Source: CAIWHR01 sp963726775
GTDB lineage: Bacteria; Pseudomonadota; Gammaproteobacteria; Burkholderiales; Casimicrobiaceae
Direction of reading: 5' to 3'
Assembly (NCBI GenBank): GCA_963726775.1
Contig: CAVSDL010000001.1
Location: 620,001-684,000, forward strand
DNA length: 64,000 bases
Shown: positions 43,478 to 52,762 of the stretch, piece by piece
How the letters are laid out: the number at the start of each line of letters is the position of its first letter
Numbering within the stretch: position 1 is the first letter of the stretch
The notes under the pieces: generated by a model
The model's input: the letters and a program-made list of their open reading frames with translations, nothing else
Database searches by the model: none
What the model was told of the DNA's origin: nothing
Program-made: the position numbers and the translations under genes

Positions 43478-44515
43478 TCAGGCAACGGAGTCGGGTTGCT
43501 TCGCGATGGCGAGTCCGAGCTTCGCGAACAACGCGCGATCGGCATCGACGTCGGGGTTGCCGGTCGTCAGCAGGCGGTCGCCATAGAAAACCGAGTTCGC
43601 GCCGGCGAGAAAGCACAGCGCCTGCACCGCGTCGCCCAACTCGCGACGGCCGGCGGACAACCGCACCATCGCCTTCGGCATCGTCAGTCGCGCCACGGCG
43701 ATCGTGCGGACGAATTCGAGCGGATCGAGCATATCGCCGCCGCCGAAGCGATCGTGCAGCGGCGTGCCCTCCACTTGAACGAGATGGTTGATGGGCACCG
43801 ACTCGGGATACGGGTCCATGTTCGCGAGCTGCGCGATCAGCCCGGCACGCTGGGTCCGCGACTCGCCCATCCCCACGATGCCGCCACAGCAAACGTTGAT
43901 GCCGGCGTCGCGCACGCGCGCCAGGGTGTCGAGCCGGTCCTGGTAGTCACGCGTGGTGATCACGTCGCCGTAGAACTCCGGCGCCGTGTCGAGATTGTGA
44001 TTGTAGTAGTCGAGCCCGGCGGACTTGAGCTGCTGCGCCTGGCCGTCCTTCAGCATTCCGAGGGTGCAGCAGGTCTCGAGGCCGAGGGCCTTCACTTCGC
44101 GCACCATGTCGAGCACCGGCAGCAGATCGCGCGCCTTCGGTCCGCGCCACGCAGCGCCCATGCAGAAGCGCGTAGCGCCGTGCTCCTTTGCGGCGCGCGC
44201 GGCGACGACGACCGTCGGGAGGTCGAGCAGCGCCTCGTCCTCGACGCCCGTGTGATACCGCTTGGCCTGCGGGCAGTAGCCGCAGTCCTCGGGGCAGCCG
44301 CCGGTCTTGATCGACAGCAGGGTCGACAGTTGAACGCGGTTCGGCGCGTGCTGTTCGCGATGGACCTGCTGCGCCCGGAACAGGAGCTCCGGAAACGGCA
44401 GCGCGAACAACGCCTCGACGGCCGCGACGGTCCACCGCATCTGCGCACCCGCCGACGCGATGCCGCGCGCGGCGATGGTCCTCGTTCGGGCGGTCATGCG
44501 TTCGGCGGATGGCAT
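43478..44515 (-). CDS. bioB: Biotin synthase
   Basis: A 345-residue radical SAM enzyme inserting sulfur into dethiobiotin. The SAM cluster motif is CPEDCGYCPQ near residue 74; the ligands of the second cluster include Cys in TCCTLGML, Cys in INVCCGG and Arg in AVARLTMPKAMVRLSAGR. It heads the bio cluster and is divergent from comF, with 81 bases between. No bioA gene is present in the window. Confidence 0.96.
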   Translation of the reverse strand: MPSAERMTARTRTIAARGIASAGAQMRWTVAAVEALFALPFPELLFRAQQVHREQHAPNRVQLSTLLSIKTGGCPEDCGYCPQAKRYHTGVEDEALLDLPTVVVAARAAKEHGATRFCMGAAWRGPKARDLLPVLDMVREVKALGLETCCTLGMLKDGQAQQLKSAGLDYYNHNLDTAPEFYGDVITTRDYQDRLDTLARVRDAGINVCCGGIVGMGESRTQRAGLIAQLANMDPYPESVPINHLVQVEGTPLHDRFGGGDMLDPLEFVRTIAVARLTMPKAMVRLSAGRRELGDAVQALCFLAGANSVFYGDRLLTTGNPDVDADRALFAKLGLAIAKQPDSVA

Positions 44516-44596
44516 GGCACGGACCTCGTGGGTTAGGCTTCAGCGTGAATTCCGGCCCGGCGCGGGCGCAACGTCGCGACGACGGATCGGATCCGA

Positions 44597-45403
44597 GTGT
44601 CGAGGGAGGCACCCTGCTTGTCAAATCCTGCTGCGCGAACACTTGACAGCGCTTTCGCGCGCGCCTCGGGCGCCGCGCGTCGCGGGTGGTGCGCATTCGG
44701 GGCCCGAGGTACCGACATCGCGCGCCTGGCGCTGCCGCAGCGCTGTGCGTTGTGCGTCGCCAACGCCGGCGGCGCGCTGCTGTGCGCCGAATGCGCCGCT
44801 GCGTTGCCTCGATTGCCGGCCGCCTGCCCCGTGTGCGCACTGCCGGCGCCCGAGGCCGCGATCTGCGGCGCCTGTCTCGCGCACCCGCCTCCGTACGCGC
44901 TGACCATTGCCGCGCTGGTCTACGCTTTTCCCGCCGACCGCCTGCTGCAGCAGCTCAAGTATGGCGGCCGGCTGGCGCTCGCCGACTGGGCGGGCCATGC
45001 CCTGGCGATCGCCGCGCGCGCGTCGCTTGCCGGGCGGCCCCGGCCCGACCGGATCGTCGCTCTGCCGCTTGCCACGGCCCGGCAGCGCGAGCGCGGTTTC
45101 AATCAGGCGCACGAGATCGCGCGGCGCGTCGCCCGCGACGTCGGATTGCCCCTCGCGGCGGCGCTCGAGCGCGTTGCCGGCGGCCTTCCTCAGGCCGCGC
45201 TGTCGTGGCCGGAGCGCGCGAAAAACGTCCGCGGCGCATTCGCTGCGCGGGGCGACGTCAGCGGCGCGAGGGTCGCGCTCATCGACGACGTGATGACCAC
45301 CGGCGCGACGCTGGCGGAAGCCGCGCAGACTCTGCGGCATGCCGGGGCTGCGCACGTCGAGTGCTGGGTCGTGGCGCGCACGCTGCGTCCCGGGCAGGCG
45401 TAA
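44597..45403 (+). CDS. ComF-family phosphoribosyltransferase
   Basis: A protein of up to 268 residues with an N-terminal zinc ribbon (CALC, CAEC, CPVC, CGAC) and a type I phosphoribosyltransferase domain with the PRPP motif VALIDDVMTTGATLAEAA. ComF proteins support DNA uptake in competent bacteria; other members have unclear roles. The GTG at 44597 is one of several possible starts; the first 35 or so residues are not typical. It is followed nine bases later by trmL. Confidence 0.85.
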   Translation: MSREAPCLSNPAARTLDSAFARASGAARRGWCAFGARGTDIARLALPQRCALCVANAGGALLCAECAAALPRLPAACPVCALPAPEAAICGACLAHPPPYALTIAALVYAFPADRLLQQLKYGGRLALADWAGHALAIAARASLAGRPRPDRIVALPLATARQRERGFNQAHEIARRVARDVGLPLAAALERVAGGLPQAALSWPERAKNVRGAFAARGDVSGARVALIDDVMTTGATLAEAAQTLRHAGAAHVECWVVARTLRPGQA

Positions 45404-45412
45404 ACGACACGC

Positions 45413-45910
45413 ATGCGCGCCGTGCCCCGCGTAGCGCCGTTCGCCGTGGTGCTCGTACACCCGGAAATACCCCCGAACACGGGCAACGTGATCCGGCTCA
45501 CCGCGAACACGGCGACCGACCTGCACTTGGTCGAGCCGCTTGGATTCCGGATGGACGATCGCGAGTTGAAGCGCGCCGGCCTCGACTACCACGAGTACGC
45601 GCGCGTTCGGGTCCATCGGGATTTCGCCGCGTGCCAGGCCGCGCTCGACGAATCAGGGGCCCGCCGCTGGTTCGCGTTCACGACGCGAGGCGCACGGTCC
45701 GTGTATGACGCCCGCTTCGTCCGAGGCGACATCCTGGTGTTCGGGCGCGAAACTGCCGGCCTGCCGGACGAGCTGCTCGCCCAGTTCGCGCCAGACGCCC
45801 GTCTCCGGATCCCGATGCGCCCGGGAGTGCGCAGTCTCAACCTGTCGAACGCCGTGGCGGTCGCCGTATACGAAGCATGGCGGCAGACGGGTTTCGGCGG
45901 CGCGGCCTGA
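45413..45910 (+). CDS. trmL: tRNA (cytidine/uridine-34 2'-O)-methyltransferase
   Basis: A 165-residue SPOUT methyltransferase that 2'-O-methylates the wobble base of certain leucine tRNAs. Motifs are VLVHPEIPPNTGNVIRLTA, VFGRETAGLP and the knotted end MRPGVRSLNLSNAVAVAVYE. Length and motifs match the family. Confidence 0.94.
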   Translation: MRAVPRVAPFAVVLVHPEIPPNTGNVIRLTANTATDLHLVEPLGFRMDDRELKRAGLDYHEYARVRVHRDFAACQAALDESGARRWFAFTTRGARSVYDARFVRGDILVFGRETAGLPDELLAQFAPDARLRIPMRPGVRSLNLSNAVAVAVYEAWRQTGFGGAA

Positions 45911-45954
45911 TCCCGAGCCTCCGCCGGCGTTGCGGCCGGCTGCGAATCGCCTGC

Positions 45955-46974
45955 TCAGGATCGTTCGGAACCGGGCTCGCGCCGGAGCAGCGCTTCAACG
46001 GCCTCTCTCGGGTCGACGTTCTCGTACAGCACGCGGTACACGGCCTCGCAGATCGGCATTTCCACGCCATGATGCATCGCCAGCGCGCGCGTCGATTGCG
46101 CGGCGCCGACGCCCTCGGCGACATGACCCAGTTCGGCGAGAACCCTGGGCAGGGCCAGACCTCCAGCGATCGCGAGACCCACGCGGCGGTTGCGGGAAAG
46201 ATCGCCGGTGCATGTCAGCACGAGGTCGCCAAGACCCGCCAGCCCCATCAGCGTATCGCGGCGACCGCCGAGCGCCGCGGACAGCCGCCCGGTCTCCGCG
46301 AGGCCGCGCGTGATCAGCGCGGCCCGTGCGTTGTGTCCGAAGCCCAGGCCGTCGCTCGTGCCCGCGGCGATCGCCAGCACGTTTTTCACGGCGCCGCCGA
46401 CTTCAACTCCTGCCATGTCGTCGCTCTCGTACGCACGCAGCGTGTCGGCACGCAGCATGGCCGCAACCTGCGCCGCGAGGGCGGGATCGGTTGCGGCAAC
46501 CGCCACCGCCGTCGGCAAGCCGCGTGCGACTTCCTCGGCGAAGCTCGGGCCGGATATGATCCCGACCGGCTTCGGCCAACGCGGCGCAATCACCCGATGC
46601 GCGAGCTCGACGCCGGACGGCGCCGCCGGCGTCGCGGAGACCGCAAGGAAGCCTTTCGACAGCCAGACGAGCGGGGCGCTCGCTCGGGCGCGAGCGAGCG
46701 CGTCGGCAAGTGCAGGCAGCGCCGCCACCGGCGTTCCGGCGACCAGCAGCGCGGCTCCGGTCGCCGCCGCGAGATCGCCGGTGACGGTGAGCGCACCCGG
46801 CAACGTCACGCCGGGCAGATATCGCGCATTGACGCGCGTGGCGGCAGTCTCGCGCGCTTGCGCCTCGTCGCGTGCCCACAAGGTGACGCGAAGGTCGCCG
46901 CGCCGCGCAAGATGGGCCGCGAGTGCCGTGCCCCAGGCGCCGGCTCCGAGGACCGCGACGTGCAGCGCTGTCAT
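45955..46974 (-). CDS. gpsA: Glycerol-3-phosphate dehydrogenase [NAD(P)+]
   Basis: A 339-residue enzyme making glycerol-3-phosphate for phospholipids. The nucleotide site is VAVLGAGAWGTALAAHLARR; also seen are the ISGPSFAEEVARGLPT signature and the active-site lysine in VGGAVKNVLAIAAG. It is the last gene of the minus-strand run rhodanese-grxC-secB-SH3-gpsA. An ATG six codons upstream is possible. Confidence 0.95.
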   Translation of the reverse strand: MTALHVAVLGAGAWGTALAAHLARRGDLRVTLWARDEAQARETAATRVNARYLPGVTLPGALTVTGDLAAATGAALLVAGTPVAALPALADALARARASAPLVWLSKGFLAVSATPAAPSGVELAHRVIAPRWPKPVGIISGPSFAEEVARGLPTAVAVAATDPALAAQVAAMLRADTLRAYESDDMAGVEVGGAVKNVLAIAAGTSDGLGFGHNARAALITRGLAETGRLSAALGGRRDTLMGLAGLGDLVLTCTGDLSRNRRVGLAIAGGLALPRVLAELGHVAEGVGAAQSTRALAMHHGVEMPICEAVYRVLYENVDPREAVEALLRREPGSERS

Positions 46975-47026
46975 TCCGGCCGCCAACGGCATCGGGACCG
47001 ACGGACTCCTGCCCGGTGCCAGCGCG

Positions 47027-47497
47027 TCAAAGACCGAAGACCTGCGAAATCCGGACGAAGCCCGCCTGCCCGTCGCGGTGCCTGACCTTGACCCAACCCG
47101 GCGCGGCGGTGGCCGCCGCAGACGCCGCCTGCTCGGCCATCTCGAGAAGGACGTTCTGTTCCGCCCGGAACACGAGCGCTGCGTTGTCGTCGGGATTGGC
47201 ATGCACTTCCGCGAGCGGTACGCGCACGACGAGCATTCGCCTGTCGGCCAGCGACTTTCTCTCGACCCAGCCGATCGTGCCACCGACGTCACGGACCTTG
47301 CTCCAGCCTTCGACGGGCACGATGACTTCGAGCGGCGTGTCGCGACCCAGCACGAACAGCGGCTTCGCCTTTGCGGAGGGCGCATCGTAAAGAACGGTGG
47401 CGGCCTCCGCCGTCGAGCGAAACTCGGTCGCCGACAATGGACCGGCAGCCGCCAACGCCATCGCCATGGCGACCGCGACTGTCCCCCGCCGTCGCAT
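47027..47497 (-). CDS. Exported bacterial SH3-domain protein
   Basis: A protein of about 156 residues with a signal peptide (MAMALAAAGPLSA) and a bacterial SH3-type domain (RDTPLEVIVPVEGWSKVRDV, IGWVERKSL, a late GWVKVRHRDGQAGFVRISQV). Such domains bind peptidoglycan peptides or partners in the periplasm. The start ATG 47497 gives a normal signal peptide; ATGs at 47563-47566 would make it longer. It lies between secB and gpsA, an arrangement common in betaproteobacteria. Confidence 0.75.
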   Translation of the reverse strand: MRRRGTVAVAMAMALAAAGPLSATEFRSTAEAATVLYDAPSAKAKPLFVLGRDTPLEVIVPVEGWSKVRDVGGTIGWVERKSLADRRMLVVRVPLAEVHANPDDNAALVFRAEQNVLLEMAEQAASAAATAAPGWVKVRHRDGQAGFVRISQVFGL

Positions 47498-47575
47498 GGC
47501 GCGCAACACCGCGCCACAGGCGCCGCCCCGGGCTTCGACAGCGACGGCGGCGCGGCGAATCATCATGGGCAACGG

Positions 47576-48052
47576 TCAGTTGGTGGCGGCGGACGCCGGC
47601 TGCTGGAGCTGCGCGAGCTGCTGCTGGTACATCACCTCGAAGTTGATCGGCGCGAGATGTACCGGCGGAAATCCCGCGCGCCCGACGGCGTCGGCGAGCG
47701 TTTCACGGATGTACGGAAACAGCACCGTCGGGCAGTTGACTGCGATGACCGGCTGCATGTGCTCGGGAGGCACGCCGCGGATCGTGAAGACGCCCGCCTG
47801 CGATGCCTCGACGAGGAACAGCGTCTTGTCGCCGCTCTTCGCCGTCAGCGTGACGGTCAGCACGCATTCGTAGACGTCCGGGTCGATCTGCTCGCCGCGC
47901 GTGCGCAGGCCGATCTCGATCTGCGGGGACTCCTTCGTCATGAACGACTGCGGCGAGCCGGGGCATTCCAGCGAGAGATCCTTGACGTAGACCTTGTCGA
48001 TGGTGAAGGTAGGAGCCTGCACGCCGGCGGCAGGTTGCTGGGATTCGGCCAT
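47576..48052 (-). CDS. secB: Protein-export chaperone SecB
   Basis: A 158-residue tetrameric chaperone that keeps preproteins unfolded and passes them to SecA. Conserved parts are FTIDKVYVKDLSLECPGSP and the GFPPVHLAPINFEVMYQQQL end. It follows grxC by about 20 bases in an operon with rhodanese. Confidence 0.97.
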   Translation of the reverse strand: MAESQQPAAGVQAPTFTIDKVYVKDLSLECPGSPQSFMTKESPQIEIGLRTRGEQIDPDVYECVLTVTLTAKSGDKTLFLVEASQAGVFTIRGVPPEHMQPVIAVNCPTVLFPYIRETLADAVGRAGFPPVHLAPINFEVMYQQQLAQLQQPASAATN

Positions 48053-48073
48053 GATGCTGTCCTTCGATGGAGG

Positions 48074-48415
48074 TCAAACGGGGGATTTTACCTCAGCGGA
48101 CGGTGGCGAAGCGACTTCCTGCTCCGTGTGCGCCGGCCCGGACCGGCAATCCGCGAGCAGTGTCGCGAGCCTGCCCGCGCGATCGAGCGCGACGAGGTCC
48201 TCGTAGCCGCCCACATGGATGGCCCCGACATAGATTTGCGGCACTGTGCGCCGGCCGGTTCTTTCCACCATCGCCGCGCGGAGCGACGGCTCGAGGTCCA
48301 CGCGGAGCTTGTCGATCGCCGCGATGCCCCTGGCCTTCAGGAAGCCCTCGGCCCGAATACAGTAAGGGCAGGTCGCCGTCGTGTACATCGAAATGGTCGT
48401 GGTCGCTGCGTCCAT
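48074..48415 (-). CDS. grxC: Glutaredoxin 3
   Basis: A 113-residue glutaredoxin with active site CPYC at about residue 16, the TVPQIYVG cis-proline loop and the GGYEDLVALD glutathione-binding end. The last 20 or so residues form an extra tail. It starts just after the rhodanese stop. Confidence 0.94.
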   Translation of the reverse strand: MDAATTTISMYTTATCPYCIRAEGFLKARGIAAIDKLRVDLEPSLRAAMVERTGRRTVPQIYVGAIHVGGYEDLVALDRAGRLATLLADCRSGPAHTEQEVASPPSAEVKSPV

Positions 48416-48416
48416 C

Positions 48417-48827
48417 TCACTTCGCGAGCGGCAGCCCGTCCTTTTTCCATTCGTGGATGCCGCCGTGAAGGCTGTAGATGTCCTTGAAGCCGATCCGCGA
48501 CAGTGCCGTGGCGGCCATTCTGCTGCGCCGCCCGTTCTGGCAGTAGGCCACCACGGGCCGCGACGTCAGCTTCGAGAGCTCCGACGCGCGGCCGGCAAGC
48601 TGGGAAAGCGGAATATGAACGGCGTTGGGCAGGCGCCCGCCTTCGAATTCCTTCGCCTCGCGGACGTCGACCAGCACCGCGTCCTGGTGGTTGATGAGAC
48701 GCGTGACCATCGCGGTACCGATATCCTTCACCGTCGAAAAGCGCCGCTGGAAAAGCGGCCAGACGAGCATCGCGCCGGACAGTACGAGCACGAGGATCAG
48801 CATCCAGTTGTTTTGGGCAAACGACAT
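48417..48827 (-). CDS. Membrane-anchored rhodanese-like protein
   Basis: A 136-residue protein with one N-terminal membrane helix (WMLILVLVLSGAMLVWPLF) and a rhodanese domain with active-site Cys in VAYCQNGRRSRMAA. It may move sulfur or handle persulfides near the membrane. It heads the rhodanese-grxC-secB unit and is divergent from gpmI. Confidence 0.9.
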   Translation of the reverse strand: MSFAQNNWMLILVLVLSGAMLVWPLFQRRFSTVKDIGTAMVTRLINHQDAVLVDVREAKEFEGGRLPNAVHIPLSQLAGRASELSKLTSRPVVAYCQNGRRSRMAATALSRIGFKDIYSLHGGIHEWKKDGLPLAK

Positions 48828-48941
48828 GGGTCGGGACGAATCCGCAGGGCGCCAAAGGTAAAATGATAACGTACTTGAGCCTGTGCCCCTGTCCAGCGGA
48901 CACCGCGGATGGGCGTATTCCCGCTTTGGCGCCCGACTCCG

Positions 48942-50492
48942 ATGCCGATTCCCTCCGCCGCCCGACCCGTCGTGTTGCTGATCCTCGACGGCTTCGGCTG
49001 CCGGGGCGCAACGCCCGACAACGCGATCGCCGGTGCCCATAAGCCGAACTGGGACCGGCTGCTCGCAACGTGTCCGCAGACGACGATCGACGCGTCGGAA
49101 CTCGCCGTGGGACTGCCCGGAGGCCAGATGGGCAATTCGGAGGTCGGGCACCTCAACATCGGCGCCGGCCGGGTCGTCTATCAGGACTACACGCGGATCG
49201 ACCACGCGATAGCGACCGGCGAATTCGCGCGCAACCCCGTGCTGACGGACGCCGTGGCGGCCGCGACGGCGAGCCCATCGACGCTGCACATACTGGGACT
49301 GCTCTCGCCCGGCGGCGTCCACAGCCACGAGCGCCAGATTGCGGCGATGGTGGAACTCGCCGCCGGGCGCGGCGTGCCGCAGGTGCGCGTGCATGCCTTC
49401 CTGGATGGGCGCGACACGCCGCCGAAGAGCGCTGCGGCGTCACTCGCGTTCATGGAGGGAGTGTGCGGGGCGCATCCGGCGGCGCGGATCGCGTCGATCG
49501 CCGGTCGCTATTTCGCGATGGACCGCGACCAGCGCTGGGAGCGCGTCGCTCCCGTGTACGATCTGCTCGTGCGCGGCCGGGCAACCTTCACCGCGTCGAC
49601 GGCGCAAGCCGCGCTGGCCGCCGCTTATGCGCGCGGCGAAACCGACGAGTTCGTGCAACCCACGGCGATCGGCGATGACGGCGCAAGATCGACGATGGCC
49701 GACGGCGACGTCGTCATATTCATGAATTTTCGCGCCGACCGCGCGCGGGAACTGACGCGCGCTCTCACCGATCCCGCGTTTGCCGGCTTTGCCCGCGCGC
49801 GCGTTCCCGCGCTCGCGCGCTTTGCGTGCCTGACGAGCTACGGCGACGAGTTCGCGCACCTGCCGGTCGCGTTCAGTCCGCAATCGGTCGCCAACGGCTT
49901 TGGCGAATACGTGGCAAAGCTCGGCTTGAAGCAGCTGCGCATTGCCGAGACCGAGAAGTACGCGCACGTGACCTACTTTTTCAGCGGTGGGGTCGAGGCC
50001 ACCTACCCCGGCGAGGACCGAATCCTCGTTCCGTCGCCGAAGGTTGCGACCTACGACCTGAAGCCGGAAATGAGCGCGTTCGAACTGACCGACAGGCTCG
50101 TCGCGGCCATCGTCGGCGGCACCTACGACGCGATCATCTGCAATTACGCCAACGGCGACATGGTCGGCCATACGGGCAACCTCGATGCCGCGACCCGGGC
50201 CATCGAAACGCTGGATGCGTGCATCGGACGTGTCGTCGACGCCGTGCGCAGCGCCGGTGGCGAAGTGCTGATCACGGCGGATCACGGCAACGCCGAGCAG
50301 ATGCACGACGCCGCAACCGGCCAGCCGCATACGGCGCACACGCTGAACCCGGTGCCCTGCGTGTACGTCGGGCGTCCGGCGAGAATCGCGGACGGCGGCT
50401 CGCTCTCGGACATTGCGCCGACGCTGCTGGCGATGATGCGCCTCGCCCAACCCGCGGAAATGACCGGGCGGGCGCTGCTGACCTTCCGGTAG
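48942..50492 (+). CDS. gpmI: 2,3-bisphosphoglycerate-independent phosphoglycerate mutase
   Basis: A 516-residue manganese enzyme interconverting 3- and 2-phosphoglycerate. It shows LLILDGFG, the phosphoserine region GNSEVGHLNIGAGRVVYQD, HAFLDGRDTPP and ITADHGNAEQM metal ligands. The start ATG 48942 is preferred over one 11 codons upstream. In related genomes it is followed by an EnvC/M23 gene and ctpA; here the middle gene is decayed. Confidence 0.95.
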   Translation: MPIPSAARPVVLLILDGFGCRGATPDNAIAGAHKPNWDRLLATCPQTTIDASELAVGLPGGQMGNSEVGHLNIGAGRVVYQDYTRIDHAIATGEFARNPVLTDAVAAATASPSTLHILGLLSPGGVHSHERQIAAMVELAAGRGVPQVRVHAFLDGRDTPPKSAAASLAFMEGVCGAHPAARIASIAGRYFAMDRDQRWERVAPVYDLLVRGRATFTASTAQAALAAAYARGETDEFVQPTAIGDDGARSTMADGDVVIFMNFRADRARELTRALTDPAFAGFARARVPALARFACLTSYGDEFAHLPVAFSPQSVANGFGEYVAKLGLKQLRIAETEKYAHVTYFFSGGVEATYPGEDRILVPSPKVATYDLKPEMSAFELTDRLVAAIVGGTYDAIICNYANGDMVGHTGNLDAATRAIETLDACIGRVVDAVRSAGGEVLITADHGNAEQMHDAATGQPHTAHTLNPVPCVYVGRPARIADGGSLSDIAPTLLAMMRLAQPAEMTGRALLTFR

Positions 50493-51179
50493 CCCGTCGG
50501 CGGCATCGCGCGCCGGGGCCGCCGGCGCCCTCGGGGCATCCGAACCCGCCGTCTTGGCCGCCCACCGGCGCATTGGCGAACCGTGCGCGAACGGTCACCC
50601 GTGCAGGTGCGGCGTGCGGGGCAATCCGGGGCCTGGGCCACCGCGGCCGAGAGGCCAATGGCCGATGCATTCGAAAGTGATTGCCAACTTACTTGCCAAG
50701 CGCATCCAGCCACGATCACGGACTTTATTCGTCGCGGAAATGGACCCTGCGACGGCCAATCGCCGCCGACGATCGCCGATGGAGCACACAGCAGGATCAC
50801 CGCCAATTTCAGCGCGCGGGGAACTTGCCGACCGCATTGTTGCCCCAAGGGGCTCGCTGTTCGCATTGGCAGGATCCATTCACTACGTGCGGCGGGACAG
50901 GCGGGCGGGGCGGTCGCCGCCGGTCAGGTGGTCTGCGCCGACTGGCTGCACGGATTTGGCAATCTGCCGATCGTGGATCATGGTGACGCCTGATTGACGA
51001 TGAACGCCAGCGACGACGTCGTTCCGGCGCCGCGGGACGCGACGTTCGGCAAGGGCGATTCCATTGCCCGGGCAGGCGCCTCCTCGGTTCCCGGGAGCCG
51101 AGGGTATACTTTGAAATCGGACGGCAGCGGAAAGCCGCGGATCCGGCGCCGTGAGTCGGCAGGTAAAGGAAGACGGACA
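50493..51179. other. Gap between gpmI and ctpA
   Basis: About 690 bases. Apart from the EnvC-like remnant near its right end, no gene is supported. The first 200 bases are very GC-rich and show no motif. The ctpA ribosome site (AAAGGAAG) is at its end. Confidence 0.5.
50780..50993 (+). pseudogene. Remnant of an EnvC/M23-type murein hydrolase activator
   Basis: The stretch ending at TGA 50991-50993 encodes VAAGQVVCADWLHGFGNLP then IVDHGDA, which closely matches the start of the M23/LytM domain of EnvC proteins. Just upstream, pieces such as PKGLAVRIGRI and GNLPTALLPQG occur in different frames. The rest of the domain (about 70 residues) is missing. EnvC genes usually lie between gpmI and ctpA in betaproteobacteria, so this is best read as a decayed copy. 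Confidence 0.55.
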
Positions 51180-52601
51180 ATGGGCAACTGGAAGAAAGCT
51201 GGACTGGTCGGGTTGGGCGCGGTGTTGGGCGTCCTGCTTTCCCTCAATTTTTCCGCGGTCGCCCAGCGGGATGCCCGGATGCCGATTCCGTACGAGGATC
51301 TGCAACTCCTGTCGGCCGTTTTCGGCAAGATCAAGAGCGACTACGTCGAGCCCGTCTCCGACGAAAAGTTGATCAAGGAAGCCATCAACGGGATGGTGCA
51401 CGGGCTCGACCCGCATTCCGATTTCCTCGATGCCGACGCCTTCAAGGACCTGCAGATCTCGACGCAGGGCAAGTTCGGCGGCCTCGGCATCGAAGTCGGC
51501 GTCGAGGATGGCATCGTTCGCGTCGTTTCGCCGATCGAGGACACGCCCGCCTTCCGCGCCGGCATCAAATCGGGCGATCTGATCGTCAAGATCGACGACA
51601 CTGCGACGCGCGGCATGCCGCTCAGCAAGGCCGTCGAAAAAATGCGCGGAAAGCCCGGTACGCAGGTCGTGCTGACGGTCGTGCGCAAGGACGCCGAAGC
51701 GCCGCTGACGTTCACGCTCACCCGCGAAGAGATCAACGTCAAGAGCGTCCGGTCGAAGATGCTCGAGCCGGGCTATGGCTACGTGCGCGTCCGGCAATTC
51801 CAGGACCGCACCGGCGAGGACCTCGCCAAGGCACTGAAGGACCTGTACAAGCAGGGCGAACTCAAGGGGCTCGTCCTCGACGTGCGCAGCGATCCGGGTG
51901 GCCTCCTCAATCAGGCGGTGGCGGTGTCCGCGGCATTCCTGCCCAAGGACGTGCTCGTCGTCTACACCGACGGGCGCACTTCCGAGGCCCGGATGCGCCT
52001 GTCCGCGCGCAAGGAGGACTACACGCGCCGCGGCGAAGACTGGTTCAAGGATGTACCAGCCGGCGTCAAGAAAGTACCAATGGTCGTGCTCGTCGACGGC
52101 GGCACCGCGTCGGCGTCCGAAATCGTCGCCGGCGCGCTGCAGGACCACAAGCGCGCCATCGTTATCGGCGCGCAGACGTTCGGCAAGGGATCGGTGCAGA
52201 CCATCCTGCCGCTCGGCAACAGCGCCGGCCTCAAGCTGACGACCGCACGCTACTACACGCCCTCCGGCCGCTCGATACAGGCGAAGGGCATCGAGCCGGA
52301 CATCCTCGTCGACGACGGCCGCGCGTCGCCGCTGTTCCGCGAGGCCAATCTCGAAAGGCACCTCGAGAGCGGCACCGCCGACGCCGCCAAGGCGAAGGCA
52401 CTCGAGGCCGTCAAGAGCCTCGACAGGAGCACCCCGAAAATGGCGGACAAGGCCGGCGAGAAGGCCGCGGAGCCCGCGCTGCCGCGGTTCGAGTTCGGCG
52501 CGGCGGACGATTTCCAGCTGACGCAGGCGATGAATCACCTCAAGGGTCTGCCGGTGGTCGTATCGACCAAGGCCGTGTCGGCGCAGGCAAAACCGCAATA
52601 G
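51180..52601 (+). CDS. C-terminal processing protease (S41 family)
   Basis: A 473-residue periplasmic protease with an N-terminal signal or anchor (GLVGLGAVLGVLLSLNFSAV). A PDZ domain spans about residues 90-165 (FGGLGIEVGVEDGIVRVVSP). The peptidase domain has the catalytic Ser in DGGTASASEI and Lys in AQTFGKGSVQT. It trims C-termini of envelope proteins and often governs peptidoglycan hydrolases. ATG 51180 with AAAGGAAG upstream is preferred; the frame is open further upstream. Its usual EnvC neighbour is a remnant. Confidence 0.93.
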   Translation: MGNWKKAGLVGLGAVLGVLLSLNFSAVAQRDARMPIPYEDLQLLSAVFGKIKSDYVEPVSDEKLIKEAINGMVHGLDPHSDFLDADAFKDLQISTQGKFGGLGIEVGVEDGIVRVVSPIEDTPAFRAGIKSGDLIVKIDDTATRGMPLSKAVEKMRGKPGTQVVLTVVRKDAEAPLTFTLTREEINVKSVRSKMLEPGYGYVRVRQFQDRTGEDLAKALKDLYKQGELKGLVLDVRSDPGGLLNQAVAVSAAFLPKDVLVVYTDGRTSEARMRLSARKEDYTRRGEDWFKDVPAGVKKVPMVVLVDGGTASASEIVAGALQDHKRAIVIGAQTFGKGSVQTILPLGNSAGLKLTTARYYTPSGRSIQAKGIEPDILVDDGRASPLFREANLERHLESGTADAAKAKALEAVKSLDRSTPKMADKAGEKAAEPALPRFEFGAADDFQLTQAMNHLKGLPVVVSTKAVSAQAKPQ

Positions 52602-52626
52602 CGTCGTCGCTCCACGTCGCGCAAAG

Positions 52627-52649
52627 CGCCCGGCACCGCCGGGCGTTTT
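52627..52649 (+). terminator. Rho-independent terminator after ctpA
   Basis: CGCCCGGC (52627-52634), loop ACC and GCCGGGCG (52638-52645) form an eight-base perfect stem followed by TTTT, 26 bases past the ctpA stop. Confidence 0.75.
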
Positions 52650-52762
52650 CGCTTGCGTCACGCGCGCAATGTCTTCGGGTGCCAGGGGAACCCGTGTCAG
52701 TTTTCATTTGCGCCGGCAACCCCGGATAATCGATCGCGAACGACGGCGCTGCCTACAATTCC

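Noticed and set aside
44516..44660. Inverted TTGTCAA/TTGACAG pair near the bioB-comF divergence as a biotin operator
   Set aside because: The arms are only six bases and lie within the possible comF coding region; they do not match the known BirA or BioR operators.
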